Below, in pieces: positions 16,277 to 24,459 of a stretch of DNA of 25,899 nt. The stretch spans positions 1 through 25,899 of the forward strand of contig CAZUPI010000033.1 of assembly GCA_964621755.1 (NCBI GenBank), written 5' to 3'. The first letter of the stretch is position 1; every line of letters starts with the position of its first letter. The position numbers and the translations under genes are program-made. A model generated the notes under the pieces. The model did no database searches. It was not told the origin of the DNA and worked only from the letters and a program-made list of their open reading frames with translations. The stretch comes from UMGS1696 sp964621755 (lineage in GTDB: Bacteria; Bacillota; Clostridia; Oscillospirales; CAG-272).

Positions 16277-16957
16277 ATGAAAATACAATTAAGCGACAAT
16301 CTAATAAAACATTACTTGCAAAATGTTTACTTTATAAACGGGCATAGTTATGCGGGTAAATCCACAATGGTCAAGATGTTAGCTGAACGATATGATATGA
16401 TTCATTGCGGAGAAAACTACCATGATGTATTTCCTCGAAATAAACTTTCCCGTTGGAAGCAACCGGGACTATGCTATTTTGATACCATGAGTGGTTGGCA
16501 GGAATGGTTAAATATGACCCCGGAAGAACATTGGAACTGGTATAATCAAGTCTCCGATGAATGTGTAGAAATTGAGATTTTGGAGTTGATAAAACTGGCG
16601 GCATCCGGAAAGAAAGTTGTTGTTGACACCAATATTCCTCCCGATGTATTGCGTGAGATCTCGTCCTATAATCGTGTTGCTATCCTCCTCTGTGATCCAC
16701 CGGATATAAGTGCCACCCGATTCTTTGACCGAGACGACCCCGACAAAAAATTTATGATGGATCAGATCAAAAAGTGCCCCGATCCCGAAGCTACACTGAA
16801 AAATTTCAATTCATGGGCATTGTACCATCCTCCGGTCGAGATCGACTGGGAACATACTGGATTTTTCTCCTATACTCGCTCTGATTTTGATACCGACACA
16901 CGAGAAGAAATGCTGTCGATTTTGGAAAAACACTTTGGCTTGGGAGATAATAACTAA
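16277..16957 (+). CDS. P-loop kinase-like NTPase (AAA_33 / nucleoside-kinase-like)
   Basis: The 226-residue protein has an N-terminal Walker A, GHSYAGKST (22-30), after a hydrophobic strand (VYFIN). A second strand follows in the middle, KKVVVDTNIPPDVL, with an Asp suited to Walker B or substrate binding, then VAILLCDPP and a lid-like segment with Arg/Asp residues (ATRFFDRDDPDKKF). This layout fits small-molecule or nucleotide kinases rather than motor ATPases. The substrate is unknown. GGAG precedes the ATG. It lies 27 bases after the DUF3795-like gene and likely shares the operon of the two-domain kinase. Confidence 0.75.
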   Translation: MKIQLSDNLIKHYLQNVYFINGHSYAGKSTMVKMLAERYDMIHCGENYHDVFPRNKLSRWKQPGLCYFDTMSGWQEWLNMTPEEHWNWYNQVSDECVEIEILELIKLAASGKKVVVDTNIPPDVLREISSYNRVAILLCDPPDISATRFFDRDDPDKKFMMDQIKKCPDPEATLKNFNSWALYHPPVEIDWEHTGFFSYTRSDFDTDTREEMLSILEKHFGLGDNN

Positions 16958-17396
16958 GAAACCAAATTGTTGTAACAAGGAAAAGAAAATGATAAACAGA
17001 AATTAAAAGTTTTTCGACGAAATTAAAATGTATTAAAAAGCTAATTTGCACAAAAAAACATAAATATTTCGTAATGTACTTGACAAAAAACAAAACATGA
17101 TATGATTTTATCGTAGGATAATATTGGTCTTTTTCTTAGAAACCCGCAGGCACTTCATGTATTTAAGTAGTCAGCGTTTCTCGAGAAGTACCAGTTGCAA
17201 TACGTTTACGAATAAGTCCATGAACTATAACTAACTGATAAAATTTTAGGTAAAAGTATTGTCGCATTTCAAATTTTTTAATGCGACAATACCTTAACAT
17301 CGGGACTTTCATCAATTGATATTGCTACAGAAGAAACATACAGATACTTAAAAATGATACGATATGAATAATTTAACAAAACAAAATTCTTCAACG
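16958..17396. other. AT-rich intergenic stretch without a supportable gene
   Basis: About 440 bases separate the P-loop kinase from the glycosyltransferase remnant. They hold a possible promoter (TTGACA at 17080-17085 and TATGAT at 17101-17106, spacer only 15), a short palindrome TTCTCGAGAA at 17178-17187, an AGAAAC/GTTTCT pair around 17139-17181 and the hairpin at 17256-17292. No coding sequence with a recognisable product was found. It may be the leader of the decayed peptide locus. Confidence 0.5.
17256..17292. repeat. 13-bp perfect inverted repeat with T-rich loop
   Basis: GTATTGTCGCATT (17256-17268) pairs exactly with AATGCGACAATAC (17280-17292) around an 11-base loop containing six T. 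There is no T run after the stem, so it does not look like a classical terminator. It may be an RNA structure, a regulator site or the scar of a mobile element. Confidence 0.6.
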
Positions 17397-18004
17397 ATGG
17401 AAAACCTAATTAGTGTAATAGTTGCAATTTACAATCCCAAAATCACATTTTGGTTTATGAAGATGAAGACGCGCTCATAGAGATGACTGAGCATGCGCAA
17501 AATTCTTTTTGCAACAAGCTCTTCAAAGCCTCGTTGCTGCAAAATCTCGATTTTCAAGTAAATAGAATCTATGAGGATGCCGCGTGTATGTATAAGGTCT
17601 TTGATAGAATCAAAACATACACTGTTTCGGATATTACCGCATATCACTATACATACCGACCTTCCAGCATTTCTAATGAAACCTTTAACCGCCGGCAGTT
17701 TGATATCGTTGAAGCCTACCACAAACGGTATCTGTATTTCTGTTCCTTTCACGGTAACAACAAACGCTTGATTCTATCTGCGCTGAATGCGCTGATGGTT
17801 ATGTTTTTAAACTGTACGACTGAGGCGTTCAGGCAAAATCAGAACTGCGGTTATTTTGATATCATTCACGAATATTCCGCAGAATTCCGAAAATACCCCT
17901 ACACGGAATGTGATCTTTCCGAAACCCATGTCAAATTATTAAAGATGCTCTTTGATAATCCGACCATGTATAGCACACTCCTTCAATTATGCGACAACAA
18001 ATAA
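17397..18004 (+). pseudogene. family 2 glycosyltransferase with its middle deleted
   Basis: The start ATG (17397, or 17364 for a longer N-terminus) opens with MENLISVIVAIYN, the typical first strand of GT2 enzymes. After a few codons that frame ends at a TAG. In another frame the C-terminal part of an EpsJ-like GT2 runs to 18004: LVYEDEDALIEM, SFCNKLFKASLL, RIYEDAACMYKVFD, ITAYHYTYRPSSIS, RRQFDIVEAYHKRY. The DXD region and most of the catalytic domain (about 130 residues in relatives) are missing between the two parts. The gene is therefore dead. Its partner substrate is unknown; it may have belonged to a glycopeptide or polysaccharide locus. Confidence 0.75.
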
Positions 18005-18044
18005 TAAATTTAAAATATTTAATATTTTTTAGAAAGAAAATCTT

Positions 18045-18329
18045 ATGCTAGATTACATTACACCAATTCTTGAGTTTTTTTCTGCTAAAAATCTTCGTCT
18101 TGCCCGTGGAACATACTCTATATGCAAATCCTATGCTCCCACCCATGGGTGTTCTAACGGAAACCAATCAAATTGTAACGACGGTAATAGCAATCAAGCA
18201 ATTTGCGTCTCAAGGTCTTCCAACTGTGGAAGCGGAGATGTGCATGAAAACTCGCTCTGTCAGACCAGTGAAGAATCTGAATGTCAAAGCACCGGTTCTC
18301 AGTTTGAATGCAAAAAAGCAAACGTCTGA
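18045..18329 (+). CDS. candidate Cys-rich RiPP precursor (ranthipeptide/sactipeptide-like)
   Basis: The 94-residue ORF has a hydrophobic/basic N-terminal segment (MLDYITPILEFFSAKNLRL) followed by a core rich in Asn, Ser, Gly and Glu with eight cysteines at 27, 36, 44, 54, 61, 72, 80 and 89. The spacing is thus 7-11 residues. The residue four places after Cys is mostly N, D, E or S (CSNGN, CNDGN, CVSRS, CGSGD, CQTSE). Radical SAM/SPASM maturases install Cys thioether links with such spacing in ranthipeptides, and a maturase gene lies 290 bases downstream. There is no TMH-type signal. The ribosome site (AGAAAG) is weak. Another frame over the same bases is also open, so the call rests on composition and context. 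Confidence 0.55.
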   Translation: MLDYITPILEFFSAKNLRLARGTYSICKSYAPTHGCSNGNQSNCNDGNSNQAICVSRSSNCGSGDVHENSLCQTSEESECQSTGSQFECKKANV

Positions 18330-18365
18330 TTCCGAACTAAGACTAATACATTATATAGAACTAAG

Positions 18366-18597
18366 GCGCATCTGAAAAGTCAGAAACCACCATTAATTTT
18401 TATTAAAATCTAGGAATTTATATTGCGATTATATCCCATTGATTCGGGGGTTTTAGACCTTATCCAGATAGGCGCAAAGGATCTGAATTTGCACACGAGG
18501 TCATGAGCATATAAGCAGACGTGCTTTTTTGAAATAATCCTTGATTTCGACCAAAAAATGAGTCTGAGTTTATGTATCATGGACTTTTCAAATATGC
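18366..18597. mobile_element. about 230-bp element bounded by imperfect inverted repeats
   Basis: GCGCATCTGAAAAGTC (18366-18381) matches the complement of GACTTTTCAAATATGC (18582-18597) at 13 of 16 positions, with all differences being transitions. The inside has no open frame of note. The pattern fits a decayed insertion sequence or MITE lying between the candidate precursor and the maturase gene. No target-site duplication was seen, so chance is possible. The whole 18330-18615 interval otherwise contains nothing I can name. Confidence 0.35.
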
Positions 18598-18615
18598 TCT
18601 AAAACGGAGTGTTTT

Positions 18616-20530
18616 ATGATTACAATAAATCGAACGCTTCCTGCTTTTAATGATGAAGACTTTTTCTGCGTCGTGAACGTCGGGATTTCCATCGGAACGC
18701 AAGGTGAACTCGTTTTCCCACAAACAATAGATACCATGACGTATCCCAAACAGATCGCTCGTTGATTCGTTTCTTGTTTTCCTACAAAAATACAGATATC
18801 GAAATGACGGAAGCTGAGCTTACGTTCGGAATCTTAGTTGCGGAAAATTTTTACACGTCTGAGGATTTGAAGGATGAAATTGCCAGAATGAAAGCTGAAA
18901 GCAATCTGTTTTGCACTGAAAGTCCAACCAAAGACAGACAGACTTCCGTCCTATACCTATACCAATCTCTGCTCAAGCAAAACAATGGAGTTGTAACAAA
19001 GGAAATTGATTTTTTGCTTCGTACATCAGCGGCACGCAATTTAATTCGTAAAGCTTTGGAGAAACACCGTATGCCGGATTTTCTCCCTCGCGACAGCGAT
19101 CATGCCGAATATGAGTATTTGTGTTATGTGTGGAATATTTTAATAAAGCTTCAGAGAAAAGGTATTCTTGTTCGTTTTTATCCTATTCGAAGAGAAACCC
19201 TTCCGTTGCCAAAAACAAATACCTATTATATGCCTGAAAGAAGAGTTTGCTTCAGCATACCGGATAACAAAGAAATCGAAGCAGGTTTTATCACATCATT
19301 ATATGAGAAATTCCCCTCCAATGCAATACCTCTGCCGGATGTCAAAACTTCCATGACGAATACAGCGGAAAGCCGTTTCCGTTTTCCACAGTTCGCTTTA
19401 TATCTGCAGGAATCAGCTTGACGGAGGATTGTCAGTATAGATGTGAATATTGCTCTTTTGATTCCGGATGTGGCGGAAAGACGCTAGATTTTCCATCTAT
19501 CAAAACTTTTGTGGATTATCTTATAAAAAACATTGTTCTGGAACATCTTGTCACCGGAAATAAATCTACGCTGAACGTTATTATCGCAGGAGGTGGTGAG
19601 CCGACACTACGATGGGATTTATTTGCAAAAACCGTCGACTATATTAAAGAACAGTGTACAGGAAATAAAATCAACTATCGTCTTGAAATAACAACCAACG
19701 GTTGCCATACAACTGAACAAACACGCTACATTATAGAGAATTTTTAGAATATCACAATATCTTTTGACGGTCTTCCTAGATTGCAGAACAAGAATCGTCA
19801 TTTTGCAGACGGGTCTCCAACTTTCGAACGTGTAGATCAAACTTTAAGGCAATTGGACGAGGCATGGAGTGAGTACTCAATCCTATCCGTGGTTTGTCCG
19901 GAGGATTACACCTCTCTACGTGAGATTGTATCTTTCGTTTTCGAACACTATCCCAATGTTAGAAATCTAAGTATCCGCCCGACAATGTCTACGGGAAGAG
20001 CGATAAAAAATGAAATTAATGCAAACCTCTATAATTACCGCTTTGCCTCTGCTTACTATGAAATGCAGAAGTCATTAGGTTATCCATTGAAGGTGTCCTG
20101 TGGATTGTTTCATGAGCGTTATATCGAAAACTTCTGCGGCGCATTGTATGGCAATCATCCATGGCTAATTCCAAACGGAAACATTGTAACCTGCCAAGAT
20201 GCTGGAGATAAAGCGGTCGTAATCGGAACAGCAATGAACGGCGTTCTTAAAATCTTTGAGACAGAGGATATCTATGCTGAGCAAACAGCCATCAACCGTG
20301 CGGAATGTGTAGGATGCTCTCTTTATGAATATTGTAAAGGTGGATGTCCTCTTTCCAGAAATACAAATGAAGCGGAAGATTTCCGCCGGTGGTGTTGCCG
20401 AGAAGCAAAAGACTATCGTAGTCTGAAGCTGATGCACCTTCTGAAAGGCCATTCTTTTGGAACCACTTACCTCCAGAAATATAATTTCGAAAATTATCCA
20501 ACCTGTGAGGCATACATCATCAAGAGTTGA
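18616..20530 (+). pseudogene. radical SAM/SPASM peptide maturase, broken by two frameshifts and one TAG
   Basis: ATG at 18616 follows CGGAG by 6 bases. The repaired protein of about 638 residues has an N-terminal half (to about 19,400) without a known catalytic motif, possibly leader-peptide binding. The radical SAM core follows: ISLTEDCQYRCEYCSF carries the CX3CX2C that holds the 4Fe-4S cluster (Cys codons at 19430, 19442, 19451), then AGGGEPTLRW and LEITTNGC. A SPASM-type C-terminus has CGALYGNHPWLIPNGNIVTC, CVGCSLYEYCKGGCP and a final CC. The lesions are a missing base in AAA (18748-18750), ending that frame at 18765; a missing base in AAAA (19344-19347), ending it at 19421; and an in-frame TAG at 19745-19747, where Lys would fit. 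Without repair it cannot be functional. Confidence 0.85.
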
Positions 20531-20564
20531 TTGAAAATGAATAAATGGAAAGGAGTTGGAAACT

Positions 20565-20663
20565 ATGGAACGTTCTACTGTAATTCATCTTCAAGCAAAT
20601 CATGACATTGCGTTTCAACAGGTCGGAACAGACTGCTGTGTCTCTCCCTGTACCACGATATGA
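20565..20663 (+). CDS. 32-residue ORF with Cys-rich tail: second candidate precursor or truncated gene start
   Basis: AAGGAG lies 9 bases before the ATG, one of the best ribosome sites in this stretch. The product starts MERSTVIHLQANHDI and ends VGTDCCVSPCTTI. It follows the maturase gene by 34 bases and its TGA overlaps an ATG (ATGA) in the exporter remnant. A short leader with a Cys-rich end suits a RiPP precursor. Alternatively it is the start of an ABC or other gene fused to noise by the deletion that removed the exporter's front half. Neither can be decided here. Confidence 0.35.
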   Translation: MERSTVIHLQANHDIAFQQVGTDCCVSPCTTI

Positions 20664-21109
20664 GCGACGAGGATTTGGATAGGGTGTCGAAGCTCTTGGG
20701 TCTTGATAAGGTTCTCGCAAAAAACAATGCCAACTACCATTCTCAGGTGGGAAGAGAATTTGACGGAAGCGGAATTCAGATGTCAGAAGGAGAACAGCAA
20801 AAGTTAGGTCTTGCAAGAGTATTTGCGGGAGAGTTCGGGTTGCTGATTCTGGATGAACCCACAGCCTCTCTCGATCCCCTTGCTGAATATGAGCTGAATC
20901 GACTGATTTTAGATAAAGCAAAGACTACAACAACCATCCTCATCTCCCACAGACTTTCCTCTGTCCGTGACGCGGATCGTATTATTTTGCTTGCAAATGG
21001 CGAAATTGCAGAGGGGGGGACACACGATGAACTCATCGCCCTCCACGGAAGATATTTTGAAATGTTTGAAAAACAGGCCTCCGGGTACATTGATCGAGAA
21101 CGCTTCTGA
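20660..21109 (+). pseudogene. C-terminal ATPase half of an ABC exporter
   Basis: The 149 residues cover the second half of an ABC exporter ATPase: the helical region (SDEDLDRVSKLLGLDKVL), signature MSEGEQQKLGLARVF, Walker B with catalytic Glu (LLILDEPTASLDP), switch His (ILISHRLSSVRDADRII) and the usual tail (GGTHDELIALHGRYFEMFEKQ). The signature has Glu where Gly is usual (SEGEQ). The membrane domain and Walker A are missing; the frame is open upstream only to about 20606. It is presumably the relic of the exporter for the neighbouring peptide. Confidence 0.8.
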
Positions 21110-21680
21110 TATGATAGCAAATCAGAAGCGATCTCAATCAAGTCTGTATGTGTTCGGTAAAACCTCTTTCACTTCTTGAAATATCTCAGAAAGATAGCTG
21201 CTCCGCAAACCATCTTGACGCAAAACAGCGCTGTCACTCATGCCAGTGCTGTCTCCTTTTACGCAAATACGATACACCTGTATAGATCGTATCCCATATT
21301 TTCTGGCTGTTTTCGGCGTTGGTGGAAGGAGGGGAAGCAAACGCGGGGATGTATTCCGTGGCAGCTACCGCCTGCGCGAACGGGAAGAATACTGGTCTAA
21401 ATACATAGTGAACTTTCCATCTTCATATGAATAGCTTATCCCATATACAAACTTCTCCGCCCAACGGGTCGTACAAAATTTAAGCGATAAATCGCGGACG
21501 ATATCTCTGGTAAGTTTAAAGATTCCCCTCTGTAGTTTATAGTTGTTTTATCGTTCATTCAAAAGAACAAATTTGTAACAAAAAATGGTAATTGTTACAC
21601 ATGTATTATAATCTTTTATATTAAAATTGTCAATATTGTTTGCAGAAAAAATCAAAATTTGACGTTTTGCATGATGCGAT
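21110..21680. other. stretch without an intact gene
   Basis: About 570 bases between the ABC remnant and the transposase fragment have only short frames. On the minus strand at roughly 21,370-21,545 a 59-residue frame with coding-like composition (FVYGISYSYEDGKFTMYLDQ) lacks a start codon and ends early; I cannot assign it. The rest shows no motif, promoter or repeat that I can support. It is read as decayed sequence. Confidence 0.5.
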
Positions 21681-21698
21681 TTGCGTTGTTTTATGAAT

Positions 21699-21959
21699 TT
21701 TGACTATTTGATGTACGGTAAGCTGTTTGCTGACCGCGGTTATCTTTCCGCGAAGAAGCTGTGGGAGGAACGCGGAATCCAGCTTGTTACGAAGCTGAAA
21801 AAGAATGTGAAGAACAAGCTCATGGACTACACCGACAAACTGCTTCTTCGCAAGCGGGCGGTCATTGAGTCGGTTAATGATTTTCTGAAAAACATCTGCC
21901 AGATTGAGCATTCGCGGTATAGGTCCGCGAGCGGTTTTCTTATTAATACGAAAATTTAG
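21699..21959 (+). pseudogene. IS982-family transposase fragment
   Basis: From about 21,714 the frame reads GKLFADRGYLSAKKLWEE, then GIQLVTKLKKNVKNKL and KRAVIESVNDFLKNICQIEH, the C-terminal part of IS982-type DDE transposases (the VIESVND Glu is the last catalytic residue in that family). Both ends are missing: the N-terminal half and the last residues after SASGFL. No inverted terminal repeats were found. It marks a past insertion at the left border of the restriction-modification genes. Confidence 0.75.
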
Positions 21960-22077
21960 TGCGCATATTTGAATCCCCAATATACCGAGATGCGGCATTT
22001 ATGATCGTTCACAAAAAAGTTAAAAAAATCAAGACACAAATTTTGCCGAAGTAATTAAAAAAAGCGGGTTTTTATGC

Positions 22078-22083
22078 TATAAT
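22078..22083 (+). promoter_or_regulatory. extended -10 promoter of the restriction-modification genes
   Basis: TATAAT with TGC directly before it forms an extended -10 box; no good -35 is present. The start would be near 22,090, giving a leader of under 30 bases. A GATC (22094-22097) lies in it, seven bases before the GGAGG at 22104-22108, and could be a methylation target of the encoded enzyme. Confidence 0.6.
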
Positions 22084-22116
22084 AAAATGAATTGATCTGC
22101 AAAGGAGGTATATGCT

Positions 22117-22959
22117 TTGGCAAAAAATAAATTAGTTGCTCCCGTAGTAAAATGGGTTGGCGGTAAGCGGCAACTTTTGGACGAAATCACACCATTACTT
22201 CCAAAGCGGATAACATCATATTGCGAACCTTTTTTGGGCGGTGGCGCAGTGCTTTTCTCAATTCAGCCTACCAAAGCAATCGTGAATGACTTAAACGGAG
22301 ATTTGATAACAGTTTACGAAGTAATTCGTGACGATGTCGAAGCATTGATTGAGTCTCTCAAAAAACACGAGAATACAGCAGAGTATTTCTATGCTGTTCG
22401 AGATATGGATCGAGACAAAGACGCATATCGAGCGATGACTAAAATTGAAAAAGCATCTCGGCTAATCTTTCTAAACAAGACTTGCTTTAATGGATTGTTT
22501 AGGGTTAATTCGTCTGGTGAATTTAATTCTCCTTTTGGGCACTATAAAAATCCGAATATTGTAAATGAGCCCGTATTACGAGCTGTAAGCAAATACTTTA
22601 ACGCAAGCAACATCATATTTTGCAATGAAGATTTTGCGGATACTTTAAATCGTGTTGGCAAGGGCGGATTTGTTTATCTCGATCCACCCTATGATCCGGT
22701 TTCTGACACCGCAAGCTTCACGGGATATAATAAGGGCGGCTTCGATCGAAACGAACAAACTCGATTGAAACAATGCTGTGATGTACTGACACAGCGTGGA
22801 GTAAAATTTATGCTGTCTAATTCTGCCACAGATTTTATTAAAAACTTATACAAAGATTACAACATAGCCATTGTAAAAGCAAAACGAGCAATAAATTCCG
22901 ATGCCAGCAAGCGTGGGGAGATCGAGGAGGTGCTTATCACAAATTATGGGATTGAATGA
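22117..22959 (+). CDS. dam: Dam/DpnII-type DNA adenine methyltransferase
   Basis: The 280-residue product is an alpha-class N6-adenine methyltransferase. Motif X is KWVGGKRQ (12-19), motif I CEPFLGGGAV (36-45, S-adenosylmethionine binding) and motif IV DPPY (189-192, catalytic). FLNKTCFNGLFRVNSSGEFN (118-137) is typical of the Dam/M.DpnII subgroup that methylates GATC. Length agrees with the subgroup (270-285). The start is a TTG, chosen because GGAGG lies 8 bases before it; the ATG at 22112 is out of frame. The restriction gene begins inside its last codons, so this is the modification half of a type II system. The exact recognition site is inferred. Confidence 0.92.
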   Translation: MAKNKLVAPVVKWVGGKRQLLDEITPLLPKRITSYCEPFLGGGAVLFSIQPTKAIVNDLNGDLITVYEVIRDDVEALIESLKKHENTAEYFYAVRDMDRDKDAYRAMTKIEKASRLIFLNKTCFNGLFRVNSSGEFNSPFGHYKNPNIVNEPVLRAVSKYFNASNIIFCNEDFADTLNRVGKGGFVYLDPPYDPVSDTASFTGYNKGGFDRNEQTRLKQCCDVLTQRGVKFMLSNSATDFIKNLYKDYNIAIVKAKRAINSDASKRGEIEEVLITNYGIE

Positions 22960-24217
22960 TACTGCTTGGCAAAACCTCTTTGATAAGTATGGTATCCTTG
23001 ACGCCGTTCAAAATCAAGGAGAATTTATTATTTCAGCAAACCAGATAAAAGAATTTCGTGAGCCGAGACTAATGACGAAGTTCGACCATAAAATAAATTT
23101 GCCAGCCATTTTTGCAGAAAACAACCTGTCGATTCTTCCAATTACTCGTGGCGATTATATAATATCATCTTTTTCTGCATATAAAGCCTTTGAAGCACCT
23201 GCCACAGAAGTTCAAAGAATTTCGATTCCGCCTCATATTCAAAGTCTTATGCCTCAGTTCCTTGTGAGCGAAGCAATCGCCATAAATTGCGCTAATGCTT
23301 GTGGTATACTGAATGACTTTTTGGAAGATGATGAAATTGTTTCGACTGTTAGTGGGCGTATGAGTTCGGGCGGCTTTGGATTCAATATTGATACGGCGTT
23401 TGGCACAAAATATGTTGTTGTCAACAATTCGCAAATTGAGATAGATGCAGCTTATGAGGGCGTCAATTATCTTTCTCTCTTTGAAGCTAAAAGAGATTTG
23501 TCAGACGACTTTCTTGTGCGTCAGCTCTACTATCCGTTTCGAGTTTGGAGCAGTCGGGTAACAAAGCCCGTCAAGCCCATATTTCTTATTTTCTCGAACG
23601 GTGTATTCAATTTGTATCAATATCAATTTGATGATCCGCAAAACTATAATTCGCTTCGACTAGTAAAACAAAAGAATTATGTTATTGCTACCGAAATATG
23701 CTTGTCGGATATTGAGCATCTTTTAAGAACTGTCCCTGAAGTCCGAGAGCCAGAAATTTCTTTCCCACAAGCTAACAGTATGTCTCGCATAATTAACCTT
23801 ATTGAGTTGTTATATGAGAAAACAATGACGAAGCAGGATATTACATCAGAATATGCTTTTGATGAACGACAAACGAACTATTATACTGATGCGGGAAGAT
23901 ATTTAGGTCTTATTGATAAATGTCATGACGATGACAACAACATATTGTTCCAACTTTCAGCGAGAGGACGGCACATTATGGGGTTGGAGTATAAAGAACG
24001 CCAGCTTGCCATCGTCACGCAGATATTATCACATAAGGCATTTCGTGAAACATTGAAACTGCATTTACAATATGGCGAAATGCCCGACACTCAGACTATT
24101 GTTCAAATCATGAAAGGTGCCGACCTCTACAAAGTACAGGCGGACAGCACATATATTAGGCGGTCGTCTACGATTATTGGTTGGATAAATTGGATTCTGA
24201 GCATCATAGACGAATGA
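22946..24217 (+). CDS. type II restriction endonuclease, PD-(D/E)XK fold, partner of the Dam-type methyltransferase
   Basis: The 423-residue protein has a PD-(D/E)XK nuclease signature: Asp167 in SQIEIDAAYEG and Glu180-x-Lys182 in LSLFEAKRDLSDDF, with a conserved-looking GRMSSGGFGFNID just before. A long C-terminal part (about 270-423) has helix-turn-helix-like segments (KTMTKQDITSEYAFDERQ) that may contact DNA. It presumably cuts the unmethylated version of the site protected by the upstream enzyme. The ATG at 22946 overlaps the methyltransferase gene by 14 bases; the GAGGAGG at 22926-22932 is 13-14 bases upstream, so translation may depend on coupling. Another in-frame ATG at 22901 is possible but buried in the upstream gene. 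Confidence 0.8.
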   Translation: MGLNDTAWQNLFDKYGILDAVQNQGEFIISANQIKEFREPRLMTKFDHKINLPAIFAENNLSILPITRGDYIISSFSAYKAFEAPATEVQRISIPPHIQSLMPQFLVSEAIAINCANACGILNDFLEDDEIVSTVSGRMSSGGFGFNIDTAFGTKYVVVNNSQIEIDAAYEGVNYLSLFEAKRDLSDDFLVRQLYYPFRVWSSRVTKPVKPIFLIFSNGVFNLYQYQFDDPQNYNSLRLVKQKNYVIATEICLSDIEHLLRTVPEVREPEISFPQANSMSRIINLIELLYEKTMTKQDITSEYAFDERQTNYYTDAGRYLGLIDKCHDDDNNILFQLSARGRHIMGLEYKERQLAIVTQILSHKAFRETLKLHLQYGEMPDTQTIVQIMKGADLYKVQADSTYIRRSSTIIGWINWILSIIDE

Positions 24218-24249
24218 ATAAACAAAAGGCACTTGATCGGACAGTCGAG

Positions 24250-24393
24250 TGCTATAATATTCATTAGCGTTGATTTGCCGCTTCCATTCGGACCGAGAAG
24301 AGCATAGATGCCTGGTTCGAGTGTCAAATTGAAGTGATCAAGTGCAAGATTTGTACCGTAGTTTTTTGTTATACCATTTAAATTGAGTTTCAC
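24250..24393 (-). pseudogene. ABC transporter ATPase gene cut off after Walker A
   Basis: From a GTG at 24393 (GAGGAAG before it) the minus-strand frame reads VKLNLNGITKNYGTNLALD, then LEPGIYALLGPNGSGKSTLMNIIA, the N-terminus of an ABC-2-type ATPase with an intact Walker A. After that the resemblance ends and the frame runs into sequence antisense to the restriction gene. Signature and Walker B are absent. It lies downstream of the ABC-2 permease remnant in the same direction, so the two were once a pair; the restriction-modification segment replaced the rest. Confidence 0.82.
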
Positions 24394-24459
24394 CAAATCA
24401 CTTCCTCTCATTTTGATAAAAAAAACACGTTTCATTAAAATTCCGTCCTAACTTCAGAT

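Noticed and set aside
17080..17106. TTGACA ... TATGAT promoter in the AT-rich region
   Set aside because: The spacer is only 15 bases and the surroundings are so AT-rich that chance matches are expected; mentioned only under the region.
18070..18375. Alternative 101-residue frame over the Cys-rich peptide gene
   Set aside because: It starts at a TTG without a ribosome site and has no family resemblance; the overlapping frame has regularly spaced cysteines and a maturase beside it. The choice is not certain.
19745..19747. TAG in the radical SAM gene as a recoded (pyrrolysine-type) codon
   Set aside because: The same gene also has two frameshifts, and nothing in the window suggests recoding; plain mutation is simpler.
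21370..21545. Coding-like 59-residue minus-strand frame (FVYGISYSYEDGKFTMYL)
   Set aside because: It has no start codon, ends abruptly and has no recognised family; at most a scrap of a lost gene.
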